Part shown: positions 1 to 8,261 of the stretch, in pieces
How the letters are laid out: the number at the start of each line of letters is the position of its first letter
How positions within the stretch are numbered: position 1 is the stretch's first letter
Assembly: GCF_900169365.1 (NCBI RefSeq)
Contig: NZ_FXZH01000020.1
Location: forward strand, 21,119 to 85,118
From: Brevibacterium sp. 239c
GTDB lineage: Bacteria > Actinomycetota > Actinomycetes > Actinomycetales > Brevibacteriaceae
DNA: 64,000 nt
Reading direction: 5' to 3'
The notes under the pieces: generated by a model
What the model saw: the letters and a program-made list of their open reading frames with translations, nothing else
Databases searched by the model: none
What the model was told of the DNA's origin: nothing
Translations under genes and position numbers: made by a program

Positions 1-148
1 CTGCGTTCAGAAGATCTGCCGACAGATCGAGTTGCGCGCTTGCCGGCTTGCCTCGGGTGATATCGAGTTTCAACCCGCGCGAAGCGAATTGTTCATAGGC
101 GCGAGAAGCGCTCTCCAGCTCTGCCTGCAGCTCGGACGTGGGGGACAT
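1..148 (-). CDS. Aspartate aminotransferase-like PLP enzyme (N-terminal fragment)
   Basis: Only the first 49 codons lie in the window; the gene runs off the left edge. The ATG at 148 is preceded by AAGGAG at a good distance. The translated N-terminus contains GLKLDITRGKP followed by QLDLS, which matches the LKLDLTRGKPSSEQLDF segment near the start of Corynebacterium AspT-type aspartate aminotransferases (fold type I PLP enzymes, Asp_aminotransf/MocR-like group). Those enzymes transfer the amino group between aspartate and 2-oxoglutarate in the cytoplasm. The lysine that binds PLP lies outside the window, so the assignment rests only on the N-terminal signature. Confidence 0.7.
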   Translation of the reverse strand, partial: MSPTSELQAELESASRAYEQFASRGLKLDITRGKPASAQLDLSADLLNA

Positions 149-269
149 CGATGCTCCTTGTCACTGTTGTTTGACCGGTAGAACCATCTTAGTCACTTCC
201 CGACATCTGTGCGGCTCGGGACCGCACACCGGAGGGCAGTTGGGGACGAGTTAGAGTTGACCACGATCA

Positions 270-1019
270 ATGAACTTCACGAGTCAGGATGGGCGAACTG
301 TGAGACCACGTGCGCAGGCAGCTCATGGGCGCAGCTTCGGCCAGCAGGCGGGCCTCTACGACGAGGTGCGTCCACATTATCCCGCTCCTGCCATTGAACT
401 GGCGACCACGAGCTGGATGGGTCTCGACGTCTGTGACCTGGGCGCGGGAACCGGCATCCTCAGCAATGCACTGCTAGAGCGCGGCGCGAACGTCACCGCT
501 GTCGATCCCGACGAGGTGGCCTTGGCGAAGAATCCTGCGCGCAGTCTCATCGGCAGCGCCGAGGATACGGGCCTACCGGAAGCCAGCGTCGATGTCGTGA
601 GCGTGGCACAGGCCTGGCACTGGTTCGACGAATCATCTGCTGCGGCCGAGATTGCACGAATCCTACGACCGAGTGGTCACCTGGTCATCCTCATCAACCA
701 GCTCGATGTGCGCATCGAATGGGTGCTGCGTCTGAGTCGGATCATGCACGCCGGCGACGTGTACCGCCCCGCATACCGTCCGAGTCCCGCAGGTTTCGAT
801 CTCATCAACCATGAACTGGTCGAGTTCACCACACCACTGACCGTCGACGGCATCATCGATCTGGCTCGGACCCGCTCCTATTGGCTGAGGTCGAATCTGA
901 CGACCAGAGACCGGGTCGAGTCGAATCTGCGCGAATACTTCACCCTCGAACATCCCGTCGACGGGGAGCTGGAACTTCCGTACATGTGTCTGGCATATGT
1001 TCTTCAGGTGGCTGGCTGA
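270..1019 (+). CDS. Class I SAM-dependent methyltransferase
   Basis: The protein of 249 residues has a class I methyltransferase fold. Motif I is DLGAGTG (about residues 48-54), followed by an acidic strand end (AVDPDE) and a motif-IV-like DVVSVAQAWHWF segment, as in methyltransferases of the Methyltransf_11 type (UbiE/BioC-like). The N-terminal FGQQAGLYDEVRPHYP stretch is the usual entry helix in this group. The substrate cannot be inferred. The ATG at 270 lacks a clear ribosome site; the in-frame GTG at 300, ten codons later and preceded by AGGATGGG, is a realistic alternative. The gene converges on hsp20 with a strong hairpin between them. Confidence 0.8.
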   Translation: MNFTSQDGRTVRPRAQAAHGRSFGQQAGLYDEVRPHYPAPAIELATTSWMGLDVCDLGAGTGILSNALLERGANVTAVDPDEVALAKNPARSLIGSAEDTGLPEASVDVVSVAQAWHWFDESSAAAEIARILRPSGHLVILINQLDVRIEWVLRLSRIMHAGDVYRPAYRPSPAGFDLINHELVEFTTPLTVDGIIDLARTRSYWLRSNLTTRDRVESNLREYFTLEHPVDGELELPYMCLAYVLQVAG

Positions 1020-1092
1020 GCCAGGGCAGCTGTCGGGGCGTCTGCCGTGTTATGCGTCCAACCACACGACCTGCGCGTCTACCAACAACAAA

Positions 1093-1118
1093 CGGGCCGC
1101 ACCATGGGGTGCGGCCCG
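1093..1118. terminator. Bidirectional hairpin terminator between methyltransferase and hsp20
   Basis: CGGGCCGCACC pairs perfectly with GGTGCGGCCCG across a 4-nt loop. It sits between two convergent genes and could serve both; there is little T-run on either side. Confidence 0.7.
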
Positions 1119-1172
1119 CTTCTACAGGTTGAGTCAAACGGCTACGTCAGCCGAAATGATTATGCCTTCTGA

Positions 1173-1640
1173 TCAGGCGCTGGCCGGATCCTCATCCTGT
1201 GCTGGTGAAGTTTCGACAGCCTCGGTGACTCTGGTCGTCGGGTTTGAGTGCGAGACGGTGATCTTGCGCGGCCGAGCTTCCTCAGCCACGGGGATGGTCA
1301 GCGACAGCACGCCGTCCTGGTAGTCAGCCTGGATCCGGTCGAGCGCGACCCTGTTGCCCAGAGTGAGCTGGCGGGCATAGGTGCCGGTTGTGCGTTCCCG
1401 GGTCAGCCACTTTACATCCTTGTCCGCGACTTCGGACTGTCGCTGAGCACGAACTGTCAGCGTGCGATCCTCGACGTCGACATCGATGCTGGAGGGGTCA
1501 ACACCGGGCATATCGATACGTGCGACGAAGACCTCTCCATCGCGGTAGAGATCCATGGGAAGCGAAGTGGAGTTCGGGGTGCGAGTCACTTCCGAGAAGA
1601 ATCGATCGAGGTCACGGATGGGGTCAAAACGTGTAGCCAT
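1173..1640 (-). CDS. Hsp20/alpha-crystallin family small heat-shock protein
   Basis: This 155-residue protein is an ATP-independent holdase that binds unfolding proteins in the cytoplasm. The alpha-crystallin domain spans about residues 30-125 and includes IDMPGVDPSSIDV, RTLTVRAQR and the late GVLSLTIPV strand. A short C-terminal tail rich in T, E and D follows. The start at 1640 (MATRFDPIRDLDRF) is preceded by GGAAG and is typical of actinobacterial Hsp20; a longer reading frame from 1682 would run through the promoter and operator. Upstream lie a SigH/SigR-type promoter and an overlapping HspR-type HAIR repeat, so the gene is predicted to be induced by both heat and thiol-oxidative stress. 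Confidence 0.92.
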   Translation of the reverse strand: MATRFDPIRDLDRFFSEVTRTPNSTSLPMDLYRDGEVFVARIDMPGVDPSSIDVDVEDRTLTVRAQRQSEVADKDVKWLTRERTTGTYARQLTLGNRVALDRIQADYQDGVLSLTIPVAEEARPRKITVSHSNPTTRVTEAVETSPAQDEDPASA

Positions 1641-1667
1641 GAGCTTCCTTTCGTTTAGGTCGTTACA

Positions 1668-1686
1668 TTGAGTCAAACACACTCAA
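1668..1686. promoter_or_regulatory. HAIR element (HspR operator) upstream of hsp20
   Basis: TTGAGT-N7-ACTCAA matches the HspR-associated inverted repeat CTTGAGT-N7-ACTCAAG in the core of both arms and in the 7-base spacer; only the outermost base of each arm differs. It overlaps the downstream end of the predicted promoter, as expected for repression by HspR. Confidence 0.75.
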
Positions 1687-1702
1687 CTTTGAAATGATTC
1701 CC
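1676..1702 (-). promoter_or_regulatory. SigH/SigR-type promoter of hsp20
   Basis: On the minus strand GGGAAT (1702-1697) is followed after exactly 18 bases by GTT (1678-1676), the GGGAAT-N18-GTT pattern of SigR/SigH promoters of actinobacteria. It is about 36 bases upstream of the hsp20 start codon and overlaps the HAIR repeat. Confidence 0.65.
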
Positions 1703-1724
1703 AACTCATGAAATTCTCAGTCTC

Positions 1725-2660
1725 GTGAGTCTGGTTCCGGTTCTTCTAGCCCTTGTTCCTGTCGCTGCTCTGATCCTCGGTGGCAGCGCACTCAAACGAC
1801 TCCCAGGTTTCACGAACGCCGAATTCTGGTCGGGGGCAGAGAAGCTCGCCTATTTCGTCCTATTGCCGGTGCTGCTCTTCTCCTCGGTCGCAGAGGTCAG
1901 CGTCGCACATGTTCCGCTTGGGCGCCTGGCGATCGGCCTCATCGCCCCGACAGCGGTCATCTCTGTCCTCATCATCGTGCTGCGACGCCGCGTGGCACGT
2001 GATCTGCCGTCCTTCACGTCTGTGCTGCAGGGCGGGATCCGCTTCAACACGTATATCGGCCTATCGATATCAGCCAGCCTGTTCGGGGCCGAAGGCAGCG
2101 CCCTGGCTGCCATCGTGGCGGCGATCCTCGTGCCCACGGTGAACATCGTGTCCAGCCTTGGGTTCGAATTTCTGCGTACCGGTCCCAGCTCAGTTGTAGG
2201 GATCGTGCGCGTCGTCGTGACGAATCCGCTGGTCATCGGCTGTGCTGCCGGGGGACTGTTCAATCTCACCAGGGCTCAGGTGCCCGACGTCGTCGATTCG
2301 ATCCTGTCGCCGCTGGCGGCCGCGGCCCTGCCGATCGGCCTCCTGTGCGTCGGAGCGGGCCTGCGCCGGTTCCCGCTGCGGACTCATCTGGCTGCAATGA
2401 TCAATTCCACCGTCGCCAAGCTCATCGTCCTGCCTGCGGTGACCTTGCTCGTGCTGGTTCTGCTCGACGTTCCCTCCACGCCTGCCTTGATCGCCATGAT
2501 CTTCCAGTCGATCGCCACGGCAAGCTCCGGCTATGTGATGGCCCGCCAGCTCGGTGGAAACTCGGAGCTGATGGCCGCGCTCATCGCGGTCCAGACGGCC
2601 CTGATGCTGTTGACCCTTCCCTTCGTGCTGCTCATCTCTCAGGCTGTGCTCGGAAGCTGA
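1725..2660 (+). CDS. AEC (auxin efflux carrier) family transporter
   Basis: A 311-residue integral membrane protein with about ten hydrophobic segments and the AEC family layout: an N-terminal five-helix half, an internal polar stretch (near LRRRVARDLPS), and a second half with VLVPTVNIVSSL and FQSIATASSGYVMARQLGG. AEC proteins carry small organic anions such as malate or malonate; the substrate here is not evident from neighbours. The start is a GTG at 1725; an ATG at 1708 is out of frame and opens a six-codon frame that stops over the GTG, probably by chance. A large hairpin follows the gene. Confidence 0.85.
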   Translation: MSLVPVLLALVPVAALILGGSALKRLPGFTNAEFWSGAEKLAYFVLLPVLLFSSVAEVSVAHVPLGRLAIGLIAPTAVISVLIIVLRRRVARDLPSFTSVLQGGIRFNTYIGLSISASLFGAEGSALAAIVAAILVPTVNIVSSLGFEFLRTGPSSVVGIVRVVVTNPLVIGCAAGGLFNLTRAQVPDVVDSILSPLAAAALPIGLLCVGAGLRRFPLRTHLAAMINSTVAKLIVLPAVTLLVLVLLDVPSTPALIAMIFQSIATASSGYVMARQLGGNSELMAALIAVQTALMLLTLPFVLLISQAVLGS

Positions 2661-2712
2661 GCAGATGCCCGTGGTTGGCCAGAACATCCCGGGACCTTGG
2701 GCAGGACGAACA

Positions 2713-2756
2713 ACAGCGAGCGGCCGAACCCCGTGTGGGGTCCGGCCGCTCGCTGT
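2713..2756. terminator. Bidirectional terminator between AEC transporter and ferritin
   Basis: ACAGCGAGCGGCCG (2713-2726) pairs with CGGCCGCTCGCTGT (2743-2756), and the loop contains a further ACCCC/GGGGT pairing. The very long GC-rich stem lies between convergent genes. Confidence 0.8.
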
Positions 2757-2806
2757 ATCTGCGACGGTGACTATTCGGTCATTCGTCGCTGCTCATCACC
2801 TTTTGG

Positions 2807-3322
2807 TCACTCGTTGTCAGCCTTGATATCTGGGTGACGTGATCCGAGTTCGGAGTCGATCCGGAGCAGTCCGGATCCGCTGTCGCCGACGTGGTCCAGG
2901 CGGCCGATGATCTCGGAGATGGTTGATTCCTCTTCGACCTGCTCGTCGATGAACCAGTGCAGCAGCGGCAGAACGTCGAGGTCGCCCTCGGTCTGCGCGG
3001 TGCGGTAGAGGTTGCGGATCGATTCGGAGACCTTCTCCTCATGGGCCAAGGCTGCCTTGAAGTAGTCAATGGGCTGTGAGCCCGAGACCTTCGGAGCAGC
3101 GATGTCACCGATCTGCGGAGCGAAGTCGCGATCCTGGCAGTGCTGGATGAACTTCGCGGCGTGGACCTGTTCCTCTTCGGCCTGCGCACGCATCCAGCGT
3201 GTCATTCCGGGGAGGTCGTGATCATCAAGCTGGATGGACAGCTGCAGGTAGACCATCGACGCCTCGAGTTCGAGGGTGACCTGCTCGCCGAGTACTTTCT
3301 GCATTGCGGGGCTCAACTGCAT
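2807..3322 (-). CDS. Non-haem ferritin
   Basis: At 171 residues this has the length and four-helix layout of bacterial ferritin, which oxidises Fe(II) and stores the ferric mineral in a 24-subunit shell. Ferroxidase-type residues are visible: the glutamate in LELEAS (residues 17-21), the E-E-E-Q-V-H-A-A segment near 49-56 with metal-binding Glu and His, Glu in AHEEKVS near 94, and the helix-D WFIDEQVEEE near 122-131. The start at 3322 is preceded by AAGGAG. Upstream is a repeated ACCTGACC motif that might bind an iron regulator. The gene stands alone between two hairpin or regulatory regions. Confidence 0.93.
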   Translation of the reverse strand: MQLSPAMQKVLGEQVTLELEASMVYLQLSIQLDDHDLPGMTRWMRAQAEEEQVHAAKFIQHCQDRDFAPQIGDIAAPKVSGSQPIDYFKAALAHEEKVSESIRNLYRTAQTEGDLDVLPLLHWFIDEQVEEESTISEIIGRLDHVGDSGSGLLRIDSELGSRHPDIKADNE

Positions 3323-3441
3323 ATGTTTCTCCTTCGCGATACGAGACGGATTGGTTCCGTCCTTATGTTCTAAAGCCTGACACCTTTTCTAGAATCGTTC
3401 CAGTGTGGGAAGGCTCGGCAAACAATGCTGAGGCATGGCAT

Positions 3442-3464
3442 ACCTGACCTAGGTTTACCTGACC
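3442..3464. promoter_or_regulatory. Repeated ACCTGACC motif, possible iron-regulator site
   Basis: ACCTGACC occurs at 3442-3449 and 3457-3464, with AGGTTTACCT between forming an AGGT-TT-ACCT inverted repeat. It lies between divergent ferritin and pterin dehydratase. It only partly resembles the DtxR/IdeR consensus, so the regulator is uncertain. Confidence 0.3.
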
Positions 3465-3535
3465 CAGTCGACTCGGCGAGTTTGCCGATCCCATGACTAT
3501 GGACACCGCGCGGTCAGCGGTGCCAAGCTGGATCC

Positions 3536-3817
3536 ATGCAGGATCGAATTGACGAACTCACACAATGGCAATCAGCCGACGATGCGCTCCACGCACGGTT
3601 CCTGACGGGGTCCTTCGTCAGTGGAGTGACCTTCATCAACGCTATCGCCGACGCAGCGGAAGCCGCAGGGCACCACCCGGATGTGGACCTGCGATTCCCG
3701 CACGTTGACATCTCGTTGACCACCCATGACGCCGGGTCGATCACCGACAAGGACATCGATCTGGCCACCGAGATCTCCCAGATCGCACAGTCTCAGGGAA
3801 TCGACGCAGACAACTGA
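3536..3817 (+). CDS. 4a-hydroxytetrahydrobiopterin dehydratase (pterin carbinolamine dehydratase)
   Basis: A 93-residue protein with the conserved PCD core: FVSGVTFINAIADAAEAAGHHPDVDLRF followed by V-D-I-S-L-T-T-H and the DIDLATEI helix. The paired histidines in AGHHPDV and the later TTHD are the residues that recycle the 4a-carbinolamine in characterised PCD/DCoH enzymes. No aromatic amino-acid hydroxylase lies nearby, and in many bacteria such genes serve molybdopterin or other pterin metabolism. Its last 25 bases overlap the 3' end of the convergent amidase gene. Confidence 0.87.
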   Translation: MQDRIDELTQWQSADDALHARFLTGSFVSGVTFINAIADAAEAAGHHPDVDLRFPHVDISLTTHDAGSITDKDIDLATEISQIAQSQGIDADN

Positions 3818-5247
3818 GGACGGCGGCGATGGAACTGCGTCACTGCTTCGAAGGCATGTGCCATGCGCAGCAGATCCACGTCGGCACCCGGCTTCGCGAC
3901 GAGCTGGACACCCACCGGAAGGCCTGACTGCGAGAAGCCGGCTGGCACGGAGATGGCAGGACACCCAGTAGCCGAGATCAGACATAGAGCTCGCATCCAG
4001 TCGAGATAGTTCTCGAGTCCCACCCCGTTGATCTCCGTGGGGTATTCGATGCCCGCGTCGAAGGGGAGCACCTGGCAGGTGGTGACGACCAGCAGATCGT
4101 GCTCCCCGAAGAAGCGTTCGACCTCACCGTGGAGACGGGCGCGCGCACGATCAGCAGACACCACCTCGGCGCCGGTCAGCCTCAGTCCCATCTCGATGTT
4201 CCAGACCACAGAGTCCTTGATCTGGTCCGGGTGTTCTTCGAGCAACGGCCCCCAGGAATGGACGAAGTCAAGGGCACGGCGGACATTGAAAACCTCATCG
4301 GCATCGCCGAGGTCGGGGATCGTGTCGAGGACACCGGCGCCCAATGAGGAGAACACGTTTGCCGTGTCTGCCACGATCTCGTGGACTTCGCTTTCAAGCG
4401 GGAGCAACCCGTTGAGATCTGGGCTGAACCCGATCTTCACGCCGTTCAGATCGGGTTCGATGTCGGTGCCCAGACCGAACTCGGGGAGATCGAAGACGTT
4501 GCCGGGTTCGTCGATCGAACGGGGGCCACCCCGCTGCGGTCCGGCCGTCGCACTCATCGTCAGTGCCACATCGGAGACCGTGCGGGCCATAAACCCGCTC
4601 TGTGCCAACCATGCGAACGGATTACCCGGCAACGTATGTGGAATTCGTCCGTTCGAGGGGCGAAAACCCACCACGTTGTTGAACGACGCGGGGGAGCGCA
4701 GCGAACCTCCCGTATCCGAACCGTCTCCGGAGGCTTGGATGCCCGATGCCAAGACAGCACCGACTCCTCCGGAAGACCCCGAAGCTGATTTGGATGTGTC
4801 ATAGGGGTTGAGGGTGGTGCCGAAGACCGGGTTGAAGGTGTGTGAGCCGGCCGCGAATTCGGGCACGTTCGTCTTGCCCGTGGTGTTGACTCCGGCGGCT
4901 TTGAGGCGGGAGATGCTCAGCGAGTCCGTATCCGGAACACGATCGGCCATGATCGGCGAACCCCACGTCGTGCGCAGGCCCGCGGTGTCATGTGTGTCCT
5001 TGTGAGTCATCGGCACCCCATGCAGAGGTCCGATCGGCTCGCCCTTGGCCACTGCCTGGTCAGCGGCGTCTGCCCGTGCCGCAGCGGCCTCATCGTCTCG
5101 GGTCACGACCGCGTTGATCGCCGGGTTGATCGCATCGATGCGTTCCAAGTGATCGCTGAGTGCTTCCCGGGCGGAGATCTCCTTCGTCGCGATCTTCTTC
5201 GCCAGTTCGCGTGTGGACAGCCAGCGCAGTTCCTCGCTCATCGTCAC
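3793..5247 (-). CDS. Amidase signature-family hydrolase
   Basis: A 484-residue amidase-signature protein that should hydrolyse a carboxamide. The Ser-cisSer-Lys triad is visible: Lys in MTHKDTHDTAG (near 83), the SASGSSGG segment (near 153-160) and the nucleophile region GSDTGGSLRSPA (near 176-187). FNNVVGFRPSNGRIP follows as expected. The GTG at 5247 lies one base after the stop of the upstream M20 hydrolase gene; an ATG two codons later is equally possible. Co-transcription with an M20 amidohydrolase and two membrane proteins suggests catabolism of an imported amide or N-acyl compound. The substrate is not known, and the protein need not be GatA because no gatC or gatB is adjacent. Confidence 0.9.
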   Translation of the reverse strand: MTMSEELRWLSTRELAKKIATKEISAREALSDHLERIDAINPAINAVVTRDDEAAAARADAADQAVAKGEPIGPLHGVPMTHKDTHDTAGLRTTWGSPIMADRVPDTDSLSISRLKAAGVNTTGKTNVPEFAAGSHTFNPVFGTTLNPYDTSKSASGSSGGVGAVLASGIQASGDGSDTGGSLRSPASFNNVVGFRPSNGRIPHTLPGNPFAWLAQSGFMARTVSDVALTMSATAGPQRGGPRSIDEPGNVFDLPEFGLGTDIEPDLNGVKIGFSPDLNGLLPLESEVHEIVADTANVFSSLGAGVLDTIPDLGDADEVFNVRRALDFVHSWGPLLEEHPDQIKDSVVWNIEMGLRLTGAEVVSADRARARLHGEVERFFGEHDLLVVTTCQVLPFDAGIEYPTEINGVGLENYLDWMRALCLISATGCPAISVPAGFSQSGLPVGVQLVAKPGADVDLLRMAHAFEAVTQFHRRRPQLSASIP

Positions 5248-5248
5248 C

Positions 5249-6481
5249 TCACTTCCCGACCGTGCTGAGGACGGCGCTCAGTGCCGCGCGAATACCGGTC
5301 TCCAGCGTGGTCTCGACAGCGTCGGGGGCGAAGAACGGTGAATGATTGCCTGCTGGGGGTTCATCACCGTCGAATTTGGCGGGAGAGTAGCCCCCGAAGA
5401 ACCAATACACGTAGGGCACGTCGATGTCATCTCCGAAGGCACCGAAGTCCTCGCTGCCGGTAACGGCTTGATCCAGGTGGACCTGATCCTCACCGAGTTC
5501 AGCTTCGAGCGCTTCGAGGAACTGATCCGTGGTTGCGGGATCGTTGTAGCAGCGCGGGAAGCGATACATGTCTTCGATGAGCGGTTCGGGTGCTCCGGAG
5601 GCCTGAGCCTCAGCGCGGATGATCCGTTCGACACGGTCGAGTACGACCGCGCGGACCTCCTCGTTGAAGGTGCGGATGTTGAGTTTGAATTCGGCGGAGT
5701 CGGGAATGATGTTCTCCTTCAGACCACCGTGGAAGGTGCCCACGGTGACCACAGCCATATCGCGACCCGAGATCTCACGCGACACGATGGACTGGAGCCT
5801 GGTGATCATATAGGCGCCGAGGACGATCGGATCGACCGCGCTCTCGGGTTGCGAACCGTGGGCCTGCTTGCCCTTGACGGTGACTTTGATGCAATCGGAC
5901 ATCGCCATGGCAGTTCCCTTGGCCACGTAGATGTGGCCCGCCTTGCCCGGCCACACGTGCTGACCGTAGATCACCTCTGGCTTGACGATCGAATCCCAGA
6001 GACCGTCGTCGAGCATCGCCCGCGCGCCCTCCCCGGTCTCTTCACCGGGCTGGAAGATCATGACCACGCTTCCCGACCACAGGTCCTTGTGCTCGACGAG
6101 GTAGCGGGCCAGATACAGTCCGACGGTGATGTGTGTGTCGTGGCCGCAGCCGTGCATCACCTTGGTCGTCGACCCGTCGGGCAGAGTCCCCTCCGCGGTC
6201 GATGCGTAGTCGTAGCCGGTGTCCTCAGTGATCGGAAGACCATCGGTGTCGGCCCGGTAGGCCACAACTGGGCCTTCGCCGTTTTCGATGACGCTGACGA
6301 TGCCTGTGTCGCCGAAGGTGTGTGTCTTCAGTCCGAGCGCTTTGAGCTTGGAGGCAATCGCTGCAGCTGTCTGGGTCTCCTGCATCGACAGCTCAGGTGT
6401 GCGATGGAAGTCCTTGTAGTCGGCAACCGTCTGCGCGAGATTCGCCGCAATCGTGTTCCGGAGTGTGGTGTTGAGCGACAT
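5249..6481 (-). CDS. M20D-type amidohydrolase / aminoacylase
   Basis: A 410-residue zinc-dependent M20 hydrolase of the aminoacylase/indole-acetyl-amino-acid hydrolase type. Visible are FHRTPELSMQE near residue 25, AYRADTDGLPI near 75-85, the metal-binding MHGCGHDTH near 110-118 (with Cys and two His), FQPGEETGEGA with the catalytic Glu pair near 144, and a second half with the dimerisation domain and VTGSEDFGAF. The family cleaves N-acyl or N-carbamoyl amino acids and small peptides. The gene lies in an operon with the amidase and two membrane-protein genes; the likely role is cytoplasmic hydrolysis of the imported substrate. Confidence 0.9.
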   Translation of the reverse strand: MSLNTTLRNTIAANLAQTVADYKDFHRTPELSMQETQTAAAIASKLKALGLKTHTFGDTGIVSVIENGEGPVVAYRADTDGLPITEDTGYDYASTAEGTLPDGSTTKVMHGCGHDTHITVGLYLARYLVEHKDLWSGSVVMIFQPGEETGEGARAMLDDGLWDSIVKPEVIYGQHVWPGKAGHIYVAKGTAMAMSDCIKVTVKGKQAHGSQPESAVDPIVLGAYMITRLQSIVSREISGRDMAVVTVGTFHGGLKENIIPDSAEFKLNIRTFNEEVRAVVLDRVERIIRAEAQASGAPEPLIEDMYRFPRCYNDPATTDQFLEALEAELGEDQVHLDQAVTGSEDFGAFGDDIDVPYVYWFFGGYSPAKFDGDEPPAGNHSPFFAPDAVETTLETGIRAALSAVLSTVGK

Positions 6482-6547
6482 GATGTCCTTTCACGGTGGG
6501 TGTCTTCGATGATCTCAGGTATTCGGAACTGAGGTGCCAGGCGATCG

Positions 6548-7282
6548 TCAGTTGATTCCGACGTTGTCGCCGTCTGCCGGCCCCTTCTTGTCGGTCATGG
6601 CCTTGTTACGTGTGAACCAGGTGATAGCAATCGTCAAGATGACGACGATGGCGACGTCCCCGGAGGCCAGGATCGGGACGAACGGAATGAGGACGAGGAT
6701 GACAAGAGCGGCCGCCCCCAACGCGATGAGCGTGGATTTGACCTGCCGGAGTGAAGCGATTAGCTGGACCGTGACTCCGCCGAGGATGGCGGGCAGGATA
6801 TAGAGCTTGGCCACGAGTGTCACAGGCTCGGGAATGATCGAGACCAACCAGGTGCCGAGGATGCCGACGAAGAGGACCATGGAGGCCACGTGGATCAGTG
6901 CCGCACCGCAGATGGCCATGGTGGCCGCGTACTCGCCCTTGCGTGTGCCCGGTTTCACTCCGAGCGAGTCCTGGGCGACGATAGCCGAGGGCAGCAGCTT
7001 GTTCGAGATGTTGCCGATCAGGAATGCCTGGTACATGCCTGCTGGTCCCAGGATCGGGAAGTAGGTCAGCGGCTCGACGACGTAGAAGACACCGTAGACG
7101 GCGAAGACGGCAAGGAAGCCCTTGAAGATCTCCCCGAAATTGACGTTCGCATCGGCAACGAACAGGAGATAGAAGGGCACCGAGGTGGCGATGAGAAACC
7201 CGATGAAGAGCGTGAGAGAACCCCATTTGGTCGTCGTCCGCTCAAAGGCTGCGTGTGAAGGTGACGTGATGATGTTGGACAT
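6548..7282 (-). CDS. Multi-pass membrane protein paired with DUF5058 protein
   Basis: A 244-residue protein with about six hydrophobic segments, including LTLFIGFLIATSVPFYLLF, two around residues 110-135, and VILVLIPFVPILASGDVAIVV. The start at 7282 (MSNIITSPSH) follows AGGAGAAC; longer forms would overlap the upstream gene. I recognise no named family with certainty. Its fixed position 10 bases after a DUF5058 gene and before an M20 hydrolase and an amidase suggests the two membrane proteins form a permease for the substrate of those enzymes. That is inference from context, since no catalytic or substrate-binding motif is visible. Confidence 0.7.
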   Translation of the reverse strand: MSNIITSPSHAAFERTTTKWGSLTLFIGFLIATSVPFYLLFVADANVNFGEIFKGFLAVFAVYGVFYVVEPLTYFPILGPAGMYQAFLIGNISNKLLPSAIVAQDSLGVKPGTRKGEYAATMAICGAALIHVASMVLFVGILGTWLVSIIPEPVTLVAKLYILPAILGGVTVQLIASLRQVKSTLIALGAAALVILVLIPFVPILASGDVAIVVILTIAITWFTRNKAMTDKKGPADGDNVGIN

Positions 7283-7292
7283 GATGTTCTCC

Positions 7293-8075
7293 TCAGGCTT
7301 CGGGGGCGCCGAGGCCGGCGTAGTGGGCGAAGTAGGACGCGATGAGTCCCACAAGCAAGGAGATTCCGAGTCCCCATTCCTTGAGCCACGGCTGTTTCAG
7401 GGTCTTGGCGAGGAAGAGACAGATCGTCATCACCACTGCAGACACGAGGATCGCGATGACATGTGTCGGTGACTTCGGAAGCTCCCGGAACGTCAGCGCC
7501 GCGAATGCTGCGAGCAGGGCTGCACCGGGAACGATGGACATCAGCGCAGGGTTGACCTTCTCCAGCTTGTGAGAGCTGCGTTTGAACACGGGAGTCAGAA
7601 TCAGGGTGGAGATCATCCAGCCGGCGCCTGAGAGGCTCATGGCCATGAGCGCAACGATGAAGACGCCGCGGGTGAATGTCTCATCGCCGAGACTCGAGCC
7701 CATGGTGCCTGCCGCGATCGAGGCCGAAGCGACCTCTGTGGCTGCGGAGCCGATGAGCCCGACACGTACCACAACCGGGGGAGTGCCGAACAGGGGCAAC
7801 AGGGCGATGGCAACAAGAACCACGGAGAGAGACGGCCCGATCGCTGCGACTCCGCCCGCCCTGAAGGCGGACCTGACCTCGTGTTGGCTCATTCCCGCCG
7901 ACTCGGCGTTCTTCTTCACCGCATTCATATAGATCAATGACTGGACCACGACGACGCCCATGACTGCCATTGCCAGAATCCAGAGAACGGGGGCATTCGC
8001 GAGACCGAGATAATCGGCCGATCCACTTGCCATCACCATAACGGGGCTTCTCACTTCCTTGTCGGAGTTGCTCAC
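7293..8075 (-). CDS. DUF5058 family membrane protein
   Basis: A 260-residue membrane protein with about seven hydrophobic segments. The segment VRSAFRAGGVAAIGPSLSVV and the following RVGLIGSAATEVASASIAAG are the parts I associate with DUF5058, a family of unknown function often found beside M20 hydrolases. It is the first gene of a four-gene operon (DUF5058, partner membrane protein, M20 hydrolase, amidase). The start is unclear: a GTG at 8075 gives the longest frame, while ATGs at 8039 and 8033 fall closer to the first hydrophobic segment. Confidence 0.72.
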   Translation of the reverse strand: MSNSDKEVRSPVMVMASGSADYLGLANAPVLWILAMAVMGVVVVQSLIYMNAVKKNAESAGMSQHEVRSAFRAGGVAAIGPSLSVVLVAIALLPLFGTPPVVVRVGLIGSAATEVASASIAAGTMGSSLGDETFTRGVFIVALMAMSLSGAGWMISTLILTPVFKRSSHKLEKVNPALMSIVPGAALLAAFAALTFRELPKSPTHVIAILVSAVVMTICLFLAKTLKQPWLKEWGLGISLLVGLIASYFAHYAGLGAPEA

Positions 8076-8261
8076 AGCGACCGGGCTACCTCGTTGTTGC
8101 CCGCACCGCTGGTGTCAGTAACTTATCCCGAGGCACACCCCAAAAGATGCTCTTTACCGAGACTTCCCGATTGGCGAGAACAGACTTCTCAATGCTGACC
8201 ATCAACGAATTCGATGAGTATCGTGAAGGGGACATCATCACAGTGAAGGGTGACTTGCACA

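Noticed and set aside
5342..6532. A 396-codon open frame on the plus strand opposite the M20 hydrolase gene
   Set aside because: It mirrors a gene with intact M20 motifs; high GC leaves the opposite strand open. The translation has low complexity and no recognisable domain.
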